Translations under genes and position numbers: made by a program | NCBI RefSeq assembly: GCF_001046635.1 | Contig: NZ_KQ130453.1 | Location: 764,040-828,039, forward strand | Origin: Novosphingobium barchaimii LL02 | Lineage (GTDB): Bacteria; Pseudomonadota; Alphaproteobacteria; Sphingomonadales; Sphingomonadaceae | Direction of reading: 5' to 3' | DNA: 64,000 nucleotides | Notes under the pieces: model-generated | What the model was told of the DNA's origin: nothing | Seen by the model: the letters and a program-made list of their open reading frames with translations, nothing else | Database searches by the model: none | Shown: piece by piece, positions 33,062 through 42,022 of the stretch | Layout: every line of letters starts with the position of its first letter | How positions within the stretch are numbered: the stretch's first letter is position 1

Positions 33062-34075
33062 GTGCCGTCACTGCGCAGCTTCAGCCCTACCGCCCTTGCC
33101 ATCGCGTTGTCGCTCTGCGCGATCCAGCCTGCCGCCGCCCAGGGGACGTCTGCCTCGACCGCAGCTCCGTCTGCAAGCGCCCAGCCTCACCCATGGCTGA
33201 CGGTTGCCGAGTTGCGCAAGCTCTACAAGGACGACCAGAGCCGGTTCCTGACCGTGGGCGACCTCACCATCCATTACAAGGATGAAGGCCCGCGCGATGC
33301 GCCCGTGTTGCTCATGGTCCACGGTTCGGAAAGCAGTTTGCGGACATGGGACCGGATCACACAGGTTCTCAAGAGCCGATACCGCGTGATACGCTTTGAC
33401 CTGCCGTCCTATGGCCTATCCGATGGCCCCACCGACAAGGCTGTAAAGGCCCTTCAGCCTACCGACGTTCCCATCGCCCTGCTGGACAAGTTGGGCGTGA
33501 AGAAAGTGACGTTCGTCGGCGTGTCCAGCGGCGGCACCATGGGCATGTACCTTACCGCCCGCCGGCCAGACATGGTCGAGCGGCTGATCCTGTCCAACAC
33601 GCCGTCCGACCCGGTGGATACCAGTCACCTCGTCATGCCCAAGGCGTTCCTCGATGCGCAGGCACGCGCCAAGGAGACGGGCTTTCGCGATCAGGATTTC
33701 TGGAACCAGTTCCTCAGCTACTTCGCGGGAGATGCCAGCCGCATTTCCGCGCAGACGCGCAAGGAATATTACGACTTCTACCGCCGTGTGCCCGAGAAGA
33801 ACCTGATCGCACTGATCGCCCGCATCGGCGACGGCAAGCAGGCTTCGGTGGAAATGGCCAAGATCGACAAGCCGGCCTTCCTCATCTGGGGCGGCGCCGA
33901 CCCGCTGCTGCCGGAATCGGCCGTAACTGCAATCACGCGCTATCTTTCGCACGCGCAGATTTCGAAGGTGGTGATGCCCGATGTCGGACATTACCCGCCG
34001 CTGGAAGTGCCGGACCGCTTCGCCCAGCTTGTCGCCGCCTATGTCGAGGCGGGAACGCCGAAGCTGCCGCAATAG
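33062..34075 (+). CDS. exported alpha/beta hydrolase, Ser-triad form (1 of 4)
   Basis: A 337-residue protein from the GTG at 33062 (AAGGA upstream; a TTG at 33044 is an alternative). LRSFSPTALAIALSLCAIQPAAAQ is a cleavable signal peptide ending AAAQG. The triad is complete: Ser in GVSSGGTMG, Asp in IWGGADPLLPE, His in PDVGHYPPLE. VMVHGSESSLRTWD and RFDLPSYGLSDGP are the oxyanion and cap-entry segments. Sequence is close to those at 49291, 59427 and 60802. A periplasmic hydrolase of an ester, lactone or C-C bond is expected. Confidence 0.85.
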   Translation: MPSLRSFSPTALAIALSLCAIQPAAAQGTSASTAAPSASAQPHPWLTVAELRKLYKDDQSRFLTVGDLTIHYKDEGPRDAPVLLMVHGSESSLRTWDRITQVLKSRYRVIRFDLPSYGLSDGPTDKAVKALQPTDVPIALLDKLGVKKVTFVGVSSGGTMGMYLTARRPDMVERLILSNTPSDPVDTSHLVMPKAFLDAQARAKETGFRDQDFWNQFLSYFAGDASRISAQTRKEYYDFYRRVPEKNLIALIARIGDGKQASVEMAKIDKPAFLIWGGADPLLPESAVTAITRYLSHAQISKVVMPDVGHYPPLEVPDRFAQLVAAYVEAGTPKLPQ

Positions 34076-34093
34076 CCGAAATCGCGTTCCGAT

Positions 34094-34110
34094 TGCCCGC
34101 TGGTCGGAGA
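34094..34110 (-). promoter_or_regulatory. candidate IclR-regulon operator (TCTCCGACCAGCGGGCA)
   Basis: On the minus strand in the 85-base gap before the second LeuC-like gene (ATG 34161). Left half intact; right half GCGGGCA fits the consensus. Confidence 0.4.
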
Positions 34111-34160
34111 TTGCCAGCCGCCGTCCTCCGCGGCATGGCTTTCCCCCTTAGGAGCGAACC

Positions 34161-35567
34161 ATGACCGCACTGCGCACGCTTTACGAGAAGCTGTGGGACA
34201 GCCACGTCGTCGCCGAATTGCCCGGCGGCGACAGTCTGCTCTACATCGACCGCCACATCGTCCACGAAGTTTCGAGTCCGCAGGCCTTTGTTGCCATGCG
34301 CGAAAGCGGGCGCAAGTTGCGCCGGCCAGAAACGCACCTCGGCGTGGCGGATCACGCCGTCCCTACCCGGACCCGCGGCGGCGAAATCCCCGATCCGCAG
34401 GCCCGTGCGCAAGTCGCCGAGCTGGAAGGCAACGTCGCCGAATTCGGCGTGCCTTATGCCGATCTCACCGGACCGGAGCAGGGCATCGTCCATGTGATAG
34501 GCCCCGAGACCGGCTTCACCCTGCCCGGCACCACCGTGGTCTGCGGAGACAGTCACACGACAACCCACGGCGCGTTCGGGGCGCTTGCCTTCGGGATCGG
34601 CGCCAGCGAACAGGGCACTGTGATGGCCGCGCAGGCGCTGCCGCAGGGCAAGGCGCGCACGATGAAAGTCGAACTTGTCGGCAAGCGTCATCCGCTGATC
34701 GACGCCAAGGACATCGCGCTCGCCCTGATCGCCAGGATCGGCGCGCATGGCGCAGTGGGTCATGCCGTCGAATACGTCGGCCCCGCCATCGCCGGCATGG
34801 CCATGTCCGAGCGCATGACCTTGTGCAACATGACCATTGAGGCAGGCAGCCGCATGGGCATGGTCGCGCCCGACGAAGTGACGTTCGCCTACCTCAAGGG
34901 CCGCCGGCTTGCGCCCAGGGGAGCAGCCTGGGAGGCCGCGACCGCCTACTGGCGTACGCTCGCCAGCGATCCCGGCGCAGCTTACGACAGGATCGTCACG
35001 CTGGACCTCGACCTGATCGAGCCGCAGGTGAGCTGGGGCACCAGCCCCAACCAGACCCTGCCGATCGGCGCAATGGTGCCCAGCCCGGCCGCTATTGCCG
35101 ATGCTTCCGAAAGGCGCGAAACCGAGAAGGCGCTCGCCTACATGGGGCTTGAAGCCGGACAGCCACTCTCCAGCGTTGCGATCGACCATGTCTTCATCGG
35201 CTCCTGCACCAATGGCCGCATCGAAGACCTGCGCGCCGCTGCCCGCATCGCGCAGGGCCGCAAGGTGGCGGATGGGGTACGCGCCATCGTCGTGCCGGGC
35301 TCCGCCGCCACCCGCGCGCTCGCCGAAGCCGAAGGGCTGGACCACATTTTTCGCGATGCCGGTTTCGAGTGGCGTTTCGCGGGCTGTTCGATGTGCGTGG
35401 CCATGAACGAGGACCGCCTTGCCCCCGGCGAGCGCTGCGCCAGCACATCCAACCGCAACTTCGAGGGGCGGCAAGGCCCCGGTGGCCGCACGCACCTGAT
35501 GAGCCCGGCCATGGCGGCGGCCGCCGCCGTTTCCGGCCATCTCGCCGACGTGAGGGATTTCGCCTGA
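34161..35567 (+). CDS. leuC: LeuC-type isomerase/hydro-lyase large subunit (copy 2)
   Basis: A 468-residue protein with an AGGAG site. [43 protein letters not shown] is almost canonical LeuC; Cys of [17 protein letters not shown] and the two of [12 protein letters not shown] ligate the [4Fe-4S] cluster. Compared with the copy at 9170 it is much more like biosynthetic isopropylmalate isomerase, so leucine biosynthesis cannot be ruled out. Its operon partners, a LeuD and an amidase with overlapping starts, favour a catabolic alkyl-maleate hydratase. The operator upstream also ties it to the island. Assignment to one or the other is uncertain. Confidence 0.85.
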   Translation: MTALRTLYEKLWDSHVVAELPGGDSLLYIDRHIVHEVSSPQAFVAMRESGRKLRRPETHLGVADHAVPTRTRGGEIPDPQARAQVAELEGNVAEFGVPYADLTGPEQGIVHVIGPETGFTLPGTTVVCGDSHTTTHGAFGALAFGIGASEQGTVMAAQALPQGKARTMKVELVGKRHPLIDAKDIALALIARIGAHGAVGHAVEYVGPAIAGMAMSERMTLCNMTIEAGSRMGMVAPDEVTFAYLKGRRLAPRGAAWEAATAYWRTLASDPGAAYDRIVTLDLDLIEPQVSWGTSPNQTLPIGAMVPSPAAIADASERRETEKALAYMGLEAGQPLSSVAIDHVFIGSCTNGRIEDLRAAARIAQGRKVADGVRAIVVPGSAATRALAEAEGLDHIFRDAGFEWRFAGCSMCVAMNEDRLAPGERCASTSNRNFEGRQGPGGRTHLMSPAMAAAAAVSGHLADVRDFA

Positions 35568-36211
35568 TGCCCAGCACATCTTCAGACAAGGGGCCGTTCA
35601 AGACGGTCACCGGCCTCGCCGCCGCCATGCGCGAGGAGAACATCGATACCGATATCATCTTTCCGGCGCGCTTCCTGCTCATCACCGCGCGCTCCGGGCT
35701 GGGCGAATATGCGTTTCATGATCGCCGCTTCGATGCACAAGGCAAGGAAGTGCCCGGCTTCGTGCTGAATTCCGAGCAGTTCCGTGAAGCGCCGGTGATT
35801 GTCGCAGGTGCGAACTTCGGCTCCGGCTCCAGCCGCGAACAGGCGGTCTGGGCGCTGCTGGGCCGCGGAACCCGCGTGGTCATATCGTCCAGCTTCGGCG
35901 AAATCTTCTATTCGAACTGCCTGCGCAATGGCGTCTTGCCGATCCTGCTGCCGCAGGACGATGTCGCCGCGCTGATGGAGGCAGCGCAAAGCGGCGCCGT
36001 CTTCACCGCAGACCTCGAAACCCAGGAACTTCGGGTGGACGGACAAGGCGCGCGCACTTTCTCAATCCCTGCCGAACGCCGCATGGCGATGCTCAACGGC
36101 TGGGACGAGACCGACCAGATCATCAACCAGTACAGCCCTGCGATCGACGCCTTCGAACAGGGGCAGCGCCGCGTACAGCCGTGGCTTTATCAAGAGGAAC
36201 AGGACGCATGA
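35567..36211 (+). CDS. leuD: LeuD-type small subunit (copy 2)
   Basis: A 214-residue protein starting at an ATG whose A is the last base of the LeuC stop. ENIDTDIIFPARFLLITARSGLGEYAFHDRRFD and ANFGSGSSREQAVWALLGRGTRVVISSSFGEIFYSNCLRNGVLPI are the swivel-domain and substrate-recognition motifs. Longer than the copy at 10557 and nearer to biosynthetic LeuD. It forms the hydro-lyase with the LeuC-type subunit. Its stop overlaps the amidase start (ATGA). That order suits hydration of the diacid released by the amidase. Confidence 0.88.
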   Translation: MPSTSSDKGPFKTVTGLAAAMREENIDTDIIFPARFLLITARSGLGEYAFHDRRFDAQGKEVPGFVLNSEQFREAPVIVAGANFGSGSSREQAVWALLGRGTRVVISSSFGEIFYSNCLRNGVLPILLPQDDVAALMEAAQSGAVFTADLETQELRVDGQGARTFSIPAERRMAMLNGWDETDQIINQYSPAIDAFEQGQRRVQPWLYQEEQDA

Positions 36212-36843
36212 GCAGCGAGGAAGACCTGCTAGCCAACTACAAGAAGGCCTATGACAACCGCGTCGGCTTCGGATCGCGCCCCGCGCTGATCATGATCGAT
36301 TTCTGCCAGGCCTATTTCGAGCCGGGAAATGCGCTCTATTCCGAGGTGGACGAGGCACTGGAATCGGCGCTGCGCGTGCGCGCCGCCGCCCGTGCGGCAG
36401 GCGTGCCGGTAGTGCTGACCAACGTGGTCTACCACCCCACGGGCTTCGACGGCGGCCGCTTCTATGAAAAGGCGATGCCGCTGAAGAACTTCCTCAAGGG
36501 CAGTCCGATGGGCGCCTTCGGCCCCGGCCTGGAGCCGTTCGACGATGAACTGGTGGTCTCCAAGCAGTACCCCAGCGCTTTCTTCGGCACTTCGCTAGCC
36601 TCGACACTGACGGCTGCGGGGATCGACAGTGTGATCCTGACCGGCCTCACCACATCGGGCTGCGTGCGCGCCACCTGCGTCGATGCCATGAGCCACGGCT
36701 TTCGCACCGCCGTCGTCGCCGAAGCCTGCGGCGACCGGCATGCCGCTCCGCATGAAGCGAACCTGTTCGACATGAATGCCAAGTATGCCGACGTCGTCGG
36801 CGAAGCCGAAGTCGTGGCCTTCCTTGAGGGCCTCAAGGCCTGA
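36208..36843 (+). CDS. isochorismatase-like cysteine hydrolase, N-carbamoylsarcosine/maleamate amidase type
   Basis: A 211-residue protein from the ATG overlapping the LeuD stop. The triad is Asp in LIMIDFCQAYFEPG, Lys in VVSKQYPSAFFGT and Cys in LTTSGCVRATCVDAM. VGFGSRPALIMIDF and FYEKAMPLKNF resemble N-carbamoylsarcosine amidohydrolase and maleamate amidase (NicF). The enzyme should cleave an amide or carbamoyl group, releasing ammonia. In this operon it would turn a maleamate-like half-amide into the diacid that the LeuCD pair hydrates. The substrate is inferred from the context only. Confidence 0.82.
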   Translation: MSSEEDLLANYKKAYDNRVGFGSRPALIMIDFCQAYFEPGNALYSEVDEALESALRVRAAARAAGVPVVLTNVVYHPTGFDGGRFYEKAMPLKNFLKGSPMGAFGPGLEPFDDELVVSKQYPSAFFGTSLASTLTAAGIDSVILTGLTTSGCVRATCVDAMSHGFRTAVVAEACGDRHAAPHEANLFDMNAKYADVVGEAEVVAFLEGLKA

Positions 36844-36849
36844 ACACAC

Positions 36850-36866
36850 TCTCCGCCGGGCGGTCA
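36850..36866. promoter_or_regulatory. candidate IclR-regulon operator (TCTCCGCCGGGCGGTCA)
   Basis: In the 72-base gap before the SDR gene at 36916. A GCCGGGC/GCCCGGC hairpin (36855-36879) overlaps it, so a structural explanation for the similarity is possible. Confidence 0.3.
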
Positions 36867-36915
36867 TAGACTGCCCGGCCCGCATTCCCGGCATGGCGGC
36901 CCTTAGCATCGCCCC

Positions 36916-37710
36916 ATGTCCACGAACCCCAACTCTCCATCTCATCGCGAGGGCCGCCTTGCCGGCCGCACCGCGCTCATCACCGGCGCCGGTCTTGGCA
37001 TCGGGCGCGCCTGCGCCGTCCGTTTCTCCGAGGAAGGCGCGCGGCTGGTCCTCACCGACATCGACCCCATAAACCTCGCGAAAACGCGCGCACTGCTCGC
37101 ACCCGGATGCGAGGTGCTCGTCCACGTCGCCGACGTCACCGAAGAAACCCAGGTCGCCGAACTTTTCAGCCACGCCGATGCGTTCGGCCCCGTCGAAATT
37201 CTGGTCAACAACGTCGGCGGCGGCCGTCCCGGACGCATCTGGGACCTTTCGGTCGAAGACTGGGACCACACCATGCGTCTCAGCCTGCGCTCGATGTTCC
37301 TGTGCACGCGGGCGATTCTGCCCGGCATGATCGAGCGTGGCTACGGACGAATCGCCTGCCTTTCCTCCGGCGCGCGCAACGGCACCGTATGGAATGCTCT
37401 GCACATGGGGGCCTGCGCCTATTCCACCGCCAAGGCGGGCGTGACCGGGTTTGTCCGCGATCTTGCGATAGAGTTGGCCGACAGCGGCGTCACCATCAAC
37501 GCAGTCGCACCCGGCCCCATCGACACCGAACTGGCCGGACCATTCCTGCGCGCCATGGAAGAGCAAGGCCTTGATTACAGCCCGTTCCGCATGGTTCCCA
37601 TGCACAGGCTGGGCACCCCGCGCGAAGTCGCGGACGCGCTGCTTTACGTTTGCTCGCAGGAAGCCAGCTACGTGACCGGCACTACGCTCGACGTCTCGGG
37701 CGGGCGTTGA
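36916..37710 (+). CDS. SDR family oxidoreductase
   Basis: A 264-residue classical SDR. TALITGAGLGIGRACAVRFSEEGA is the cofactor motif, with Asp in LTDIDP suggesting NAD, ILVNNVGGGRPG the stabilising motif, and YSTAKAGVTGFVRDLAIELA the catalytic Tyr/Lys; the catalytic Ser is in LSSGARNG. Such enzymes interconvert ketone and hydroxyl groups or act as dihydrodiol dehydrogenases. It is a single-gene unit with a candidate operator in front and an AT-rich region after. Substrate unknown. Confidence 0.9.
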   Translation: MSTNPNSPSHREGRLAGRTALITGAGLGIGRACAVRFSEEGARLVLTDIDPINLAKTRALLAPGCEVLVHVADVTEETQVAELFSHADAFGPVEILVNNVGGGRPGRIWDLSVEDWDHTMRLSLRSMFLCTRAILPGMIERGYGRIACLSSGARNGTVWNALHMGACAYSTAKAGVTGFVRDLAIELADSGVTINAVAPGPIDTELAGPFLRAMEEQGLDYSPFRMVPMHRLGTPREVADALLYVCSQEASYVTGTTLDVSGGR

Positions 37711-38079
37711 ACGACCGCCCTTTTCTCACCCCCATGCATCCGACAGGCGAACACGCATCAATTTCGCCGTCATTCTGACGAGACTCAAGTAAATCTATCA
37801 GTGCAAGAAAAGGCGGTACGCCGCCCCACCAGGCCAAAACCGGACAACAGGGAAGACGATTCAAAAGCACATTCGCTTTCACGCAATGATGCGATCCAAT
37901 ATCAGAAAACAAATATACAATATTAAATATATGTATTTCGAAACAGTACGGACATCGAGTTAGAAAGCTGCACTCAAGCAGACTTCACTCGCTGCCGATA
38001 AAAACAAGTGTTCAAGCAGCAGGGACTCGATTTAGAGCGACGCGCACCGTGCGTCCTTTGATTAGCATTGAGGGAAAAC
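37711..38079. other. 369-base AT-rich intergenic leader before the TonB receptor
   Basis: No gene is seen here. It starts GC-rich, carries a candidate operator at 37737, and turns AT-rich from about 37880, with stretches such as ATATTAAATATATG, in contrast to the rest of the window. Promoter and 5' leader of the receptor gene are expected here. No riboswitch fold was recognised. Confidence 0.7.
37737..37753. promoter_or_regulatory. candidate IclR-regulon operator (CATCCGACAGGCGAACA)
   Basis: Sixteen of 17 positions match the common form TATCCGACAGGCGAACA. It lies after the SDR stop and about 330 bases before the TonB receptor, farther upstream than in most units. Confidence 0.45.
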
Positions 38080-40608
38080 ATGACTGGCAATTCTCGCACA
38101 ATCCGTCTCGCGTCCACGCTTTCCACGATGGCGCTCGTCACAGGCATGGCCTGGGCGGCCCCGGCCATGGCCCAGGCATCCGGCAGCGTGGGCGGTGACA
38201 TCATCGTCACGGCCCGCAAGACCGGCGAAGACATTCTGAAGGTTCCCGTCACGGTTACCGCGATCACCTCGGAAACGCTGGATGCCAAGGGCATCGTTTC
38301 GGTCGTCGACATGGCGCAGTCGACCCCGGGCATCAACATCAACAACAGCTCGTCGGGCCACGCCGATCGCTCGTTCCAGCAAGTCGTGATGCGCGGCATG
38401 ACCCCGTCGACCACGCTGGCGACCACCACCTCGATGTTTATCGACGGCGTCGCGGTGTCTTCGCCTTCGCAGCTCAGCGCCGTCACCAGCCCCGAGCGTA
38501 TCGAGATCATCAAGGGCCCGCAAAGCGCCTACTTCGGCCGCAACACCTTTGCCGGCGCGATCAACGTCGTCAACAAGGTTCCCGGCAACGACTGGGGCGG
38601 CGAAGTGCTCGGCATGATCGGGACGCGCGACAACTGGCGTCTGCGCGGCTCGATCGAAGGCCCGATCATCGAGGACCTGATGTCGTTCCGCATCGCCGGC
38701 GAGAAGTTCTCCAAGGATGGTTCCTGGAAGAACTACGACGGTCAGACCCTGGGCGACCAGTCGACCAAGGTCGCCAGTCTGCTTGTCGCGATCACCCCTT
38801 CGCCGGACGTGACCATCAAGCTGTTCGGTATGCTCAGCGAGGACAAGGACGGCCCCGCCGCCCAGACGCGGCTTTATGCCTATGATGCCGTTGCGCCGTC
38901 GGGTCAGGTAGTCGTAGCTGGCCAGTCGAACTGCACGCTCACCGGGGACACGCGCGGCGTGATCAACCCCACCACCGGACTTCCTGCGGGCGCTCCTGTG
39001 CGGAACAACTACTTCTGCGGCACCATCCCCAGCATCGGTAACCCCGTCACCGCCAACGTCACGAACACCGATTTCATCCGCCAATTCCTGGCGATCGGTA
39101 CCAATCGAGTGGTCAATCCGGAAGACGGTGTCCAGGGCTACGGCCTGCTGCGCAAGACCAAGCATGCCCATGCCACCTTCGACTGGGACGTGACGGATTC
39201 GGTGAAGTTCTCGGCTCTGGCCGGTTACAACAGAGAAATCTGGACCACCCTGATCGACCTTGACGGCTACGACACCCGCGCCTTCCCATCCGGATACGAC
39301 TATAACCGCAACGGGGTCATCAACCCTTCGGAGATCTTCGGCCAAGGCTATTTCGACTTCCCTTACCTGATCGAACGCAAGATCGAGGATTTCTCGGTCG
39401 AGGGCCGCTTGTCGTATGACAAGGGTCCGGTCCACGGCGTCGTCGGTGTCAGCTACCTGAGCGCCGACCAGCTTCAAGGTCTTGGCGGCGGCAGCGGCGC
39501 ATTAACCGCGGCGGTTCTCAGCCCCGGCGGTCTTAGCCGCAACAAGACCACCGGCTTCTTCTTCGGTGCCACTTACGACCTGACCGACACCCTGTCGTTG
39601 AGCGTCGAAGGCCGTTACCAGATCGACAAGCTGGAATCGTTCGCTCGTCCTTCGGGCCTCACTGTCCAATCGAGCGCCTTCATCCCGGCCGGCTTCTACA
39701 CCGGCGGCACACTGCTGGTGGGTCAGACCTACAAAAACTTCACGCCCCGCGTGATCGCCAACTGGCAGGTCAGCCCCGATCTGATGGTCTACGCATCCTG
39801 GGCCAAGGGTGTGAATCCGGCGCAGTTCAACACCAACATCCTGTCCAACACTGGCCCTGTGCAGCAGGCTGCGCTCGATGCCGGTGGCCGGCTTGCGATC
39901 GATCCCGAAAAGGTCACCAACTACGAAGTGGGCATCAAGGGCCGTATCGGTTCCACCTTCCGTTACACCGCCGCCGCCTACTATGCCCAGTGGCGCAAGC
40001 TGATCAATGCCGTGCTGATCGTCGCTCCGGACGCCACGCAGACCACTGGCTTCAGCTTCGTCAACACGTCGGCGAACGCAGGTTCTGTCAATCTGTACGG
40101 GATCGAGGCTGAAGCCTCCTGGCGTCCGACCGAATTCCTGACCATCGATGCCGCAGCTGCTTTCAACGACAGCGACATCCAGGAGTTCGCCTCGACAACC
40201 GTCAGCGCGCTTTCAGGGATCTACGACTTCTCCGGCAAGGAAATGAAGAACACGTCGAAGTACTCCGCCAACGTCGGCGTCCAGGTCGGAACGGAGATCG
40301 CAGGCTGGGATCGCGGTAGCTGGTTCCTGCGTGGCGACTGGAACTTCAAGTCCGGGCAGTGGTCGAACGAAGCCAACCTTGCCAAGAGCCCGGATGTGCA
40401 TTTCTTCAATACACGAGCCGGACTGACCCATGGCAACATTTCGATCGAAGTGTTCGTCAACAACGTGTTCAATAACAAGAAACCAATTTCGATTTCCGAC
40501 AACTTCCTGTTCACGCCGGACTTCGCGTACACTGCGCGTAGCTCGGCGCTGGTACTCGGCCTGCCGGAACTGCGCACTGCCGGTATCCAAGCGAAGGTCA
40601 AATTCTGA
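38080..40608 (+). CDS. TonB-dependent outer membrane receptor
   Basis: An 842-residue protein; the ATG at 38080 has a GAGGGA site (a TTG at 38068 is less likely). The first 32 residues (RTIRLASTLSTMALVTGMAWAAPAMAQA) are a signal peptide. GGDIIVTARKTGEDILKVPVTVTAIT opens the plug domain, and VVMRGM, MFIDGVAVSS and ERIEIIKGPQSAYFGRNTFAGAINVV are plug motifs. The rest forms the 22-strand barrel, ending in RTAGIQAKVKF with a terminal Phe. It has the usual form of sphingomonad receptors for aromatic or plant-derived ligands and probably imports the island's substrate across the outer membrane. Confidence 0.95.
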   Translation: MTGNSRTIRLASTLSTMALVTGMAWAAPAMAQASGSVGGDIIVTARKTGEDILKVPVTVTAITSETLDAKGIVSVVDMAQSTPGININNSSSGHADRSFQQVVMRGMTPSTTLATTTSMFIDGVAVSSPSQLSAVTSPERIEIIKGPQSAYFGRNTFAGAINVVNKVPGNDWGGEVLGMIGTRDNWRLRGSIEGPIIEDLMSFRIAGEKFSKDGSWKNYDGQTLGDQSTKVASLLVAITPSPDVTIKLFGMLSEDKDGPAAQTRLYAYDAVAPSGQVVVAGQSNCTLTGDTRGVINPTTGLPAGAPVRNNYFCGTIPSIGNPVTANVTNTDFIRQFLAIGTNRVVNPEDGVQGYGLLRKTKHAHATFDWDVTDSVKFSALAGYNREIWTTLIDLDGYDTRAFPSGYDYNRNGVINPSEIFGQGYFDFPYLIERKIEDFSVEGRLSYDKGPVHGVVGVSYLSADQLQGLGGGSGALTAAVLSPGGLSRNKTTGFFFGATYDLTDTLSLSVEGRYQIDKLESFARPSGLTVQSSAFIPAGFYTGGTLLVGQTYKNFTPRVIANWQVSPDLMVYASWAKGVNPAQFNTNILSNTGPVQQAALDAGGRLAIDPEKVTNYEVGIKGRIGSTFRYTAAAYYAQWRKLINAVLIVAPDATQTTGFSFVNTSANAGSVNLYGIEAEASWRPTEFLTIDAAAAFNDSDIQEFASTTVSALSGIYDFSGKEMKNTSKYSANVGVQVGTEIAGWDRGSWFLRGDWNFKSGQWSNEANLAKSPDVHFFNTRAGLTHGNISIEVFVNNVFNNKKPISISDNFLFTPDFAYTARSSALVLGLPELRTAGIQAKVKF

Positions 40609-40631
40609 TCTTCGATTAAAAGACAAGACAG

Positions 40632-40663
40632 AAAGGCCGGGCGCGCAAGCGTCCGGCCTTTTT
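40632..40663 (+). terminator. terminator of the TonB receptor gene
   Basis: AAAGGCCGG and CCGGCCTTTTT form a GC-rich stem with a short GCGCGCAAGCGT loop region, 24 bases after the receptor stop. Confidence 0.85.
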
Positions 40664-40798
40664 CGTCATACAGCTGATAAGCCTGGTGGTGAAATGCGGG
40701 CAGTACCCGGGCCGCGACTGGGAGCATGGCCGGTCAATCGCCGCAATCAGTGAAAGCTGCGGCGGAACGCGTAGGGGCAGTTATTGCAGGCCAGGGCC

Positions 40799-41857
40799 CT
40801 ATCCAGGCACAACGTCCAGCGGCGGGTCGATCGCATCGGCAGCGGAATTGGCGCGTGCGGATGCCTTCACCCTGTCGATCAGGCCAATAAGGCGCGCGGC
40901 GTCGTGGCCGGTCGGACAGCGGTGCACCTCGCCCCGCACGGCAGCGACGAATTCACGCAGCTGATCGCGGAAATAATGCTCCAGCTTGCGCCCGCCCATC
41001 GCGCGCGGATCGATCAGCACGCCTTCGGGCGGCGCAACCAGGACGTCGCCGTTCCAGCTGAGGATCTCGCCGTGTTCGATCTCGAGCACGCCCTTATCAA
41101 AATGCAGCACCTTGCGATCGAGGACTGAGGGCTGGTTATAGGAAATATGGACGCTCGCCATACGGCGGCCGGGATAGGCCATGAGGATCATCGCCTCGTC
41201 CTCTCCCTGCCAGCCGGACTGGTGGCGCGCCGCCTCGACATGGACCCGCACAGGATCATCCTGTCCCATGACAAGCTGGACGAAATCCAGCGCGTGCGGC
41301 GCGAACAGGGAAAGGATCAATCCTTCCTCGGGCTTGCGCTCTGCCCACCACGGTGCCTGCGGGCCGTCCCACTTGACGCAGGATGACACTTCCAGCGTAC
41401 GCAGGCGGCCGAAGCTTTCCTGGTTGTCCATGATATGGCGGACGGCGGCATTGTGACGGAACGTGTGCCCGGCCGCGAGAACCAGTCCGCGCGCCTCGGC
41501 CTCGCGCGCCAGGGCAGCGGCCTGCTCTCCGGTTTCGGCCACCGGCTTTTCGACGAGAACGTGGCGCCCTGCCCGCAGCGCCGCGAGGCACTGCTCGGCA
41601 TGGAGGGCATTGGGTGTGGCCACCAGCACCGCCTCCACCTCGGGCAAGGCCAGCGCCTCGTCCAGCGAAGCGAACGCGGGCGCCCCCGCCGGTTTGGCCG
41701 CGGCCTGTGCAGCGGAAAGGTCTGCATCGACCGCAGCCACAAGGCGAACCTGAGCCGGCAGCGCAGCCACGGCGGCAAGATGCGCACCAGATATGCGGCC
41801 GCAGCCGATGACCGCAATCCCTAGAGGGCCGGTAGGAAAATTTTTCAGTTCAGCCAT
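40799..41857 (-). CDS. Gfo/Idh/MocA family oxidoreductase
   Basis: A 352-residue protein from the ATG at 41857 (GGAAG upstream); one at 41869 would add four residues. IAVIGCGRISGAHLAAVAALP is the NAD(P) motif, and VEKPVAETGEQAAALAREAE is the EKP motif typical of the family. GHTFRHNAAVRHI and APHALDFVQLVMG carry the usual catalytic His region. Members act on sugars, inositols and also biliverdin and dihydrodiols. It appears monocistronic, with a candidate operator at 41934. Substrate unknown. Confidence 0.88.
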   Translation of the reverse strand: MAELKNFPTGPLGIAVIGCGRISGAHLAAVAALPAQVRLVAAVDADLSAAQAAAKPAGAPAFASLDEALALPEVEAVLVATPNALHAEQCLAALRAGRHVLVEKPVAETGEQAAALAREAEARGLVLAAGHTFRHNAAVRHIMDNQESFGRLRTLEVSSCVKWDGPQAPWWAERKPEEGLILSLFAPHALDFVQLVMGQDDPVRVHVEAARHQSGWQGEDEAMILMAYPGRRMASVHISYNQPSVLDRKVLHFDKGVLEIEHGEILSWNGDVLVAPPEGVLIDPRAMGGRKLEHYFRDQLREFVAAVRGEVHRCPTGHDAARLIGLIDRVKASARANSAADAIDPPLDVVPG

Positions 41858-41933
41858 CCACGCTTCCATCCATCTTCAATCATGCGCCGGAGAGTGCCCC
41901 GGAATGACGGTAAAGGCTCGGCCCGCATGCCTC

Positions 41934-41950
41934 TGTCCGATGGCCGAACA
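41934..41950. promoter_or_regulatory. candidate IclR-regulon operator (TGTCCGATGGCCGAACA)
   Basis: Seventy-six bases before the Gfo/Idh/MocA start and only three bases from the terminator of the DUF1838 gene. The order terminator-operator-gene gives a clean unit boundary. Confidence 0.4.
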
Positions 41951-41953
41951 GAA

Positions 41954-41982
41954 ACGGCCGGCGGGTCATCCCCGCCGGCCGT
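41954..41982 (-). terminator. terminator of the DUF1838 gene
   Basis: A perfect 12-bp stem ACGGCCGGCGGG/CCCGCCGGCCGT with a five-base loop, followed by TTTCTG on the minus strand. Confidence 0.75.
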
Positions 41983-42022
41983 TCGGTGTGGTCAGATGCG
42001 TTTCGGCACCCTCGGATAGGGT

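Noticed and set aside
33933-35579. Long open frame on the minus strand (548 codons) opposite the second LeuC gene
   Set aside because: It mirrors the GC-rich codon pattern of LeuC, has no recognisable domain, and the plus-strand LeuC with intact cluster ligands is clearly the gene.
13392-36843. Complete nicotinate/2,5-dihydroxypyridine (nic) pathway
   Set aside because: A maleamate-type amidase, an isomerase-fold protein and a 6-hydroxynicotinate-hydroxylase-like protein are present, but no NicX-type dioxygenase or NicAB hydroxylase was seen, and the isomerase-fold protein lacks its cysteines.
38062-39477. Minus-strand open frame of 471 codons opposite the TonB receptor
   Set aside because: Shadow of the receptor gene; composition is Arg/Asp/His-rich with no domain and no ribosome site.
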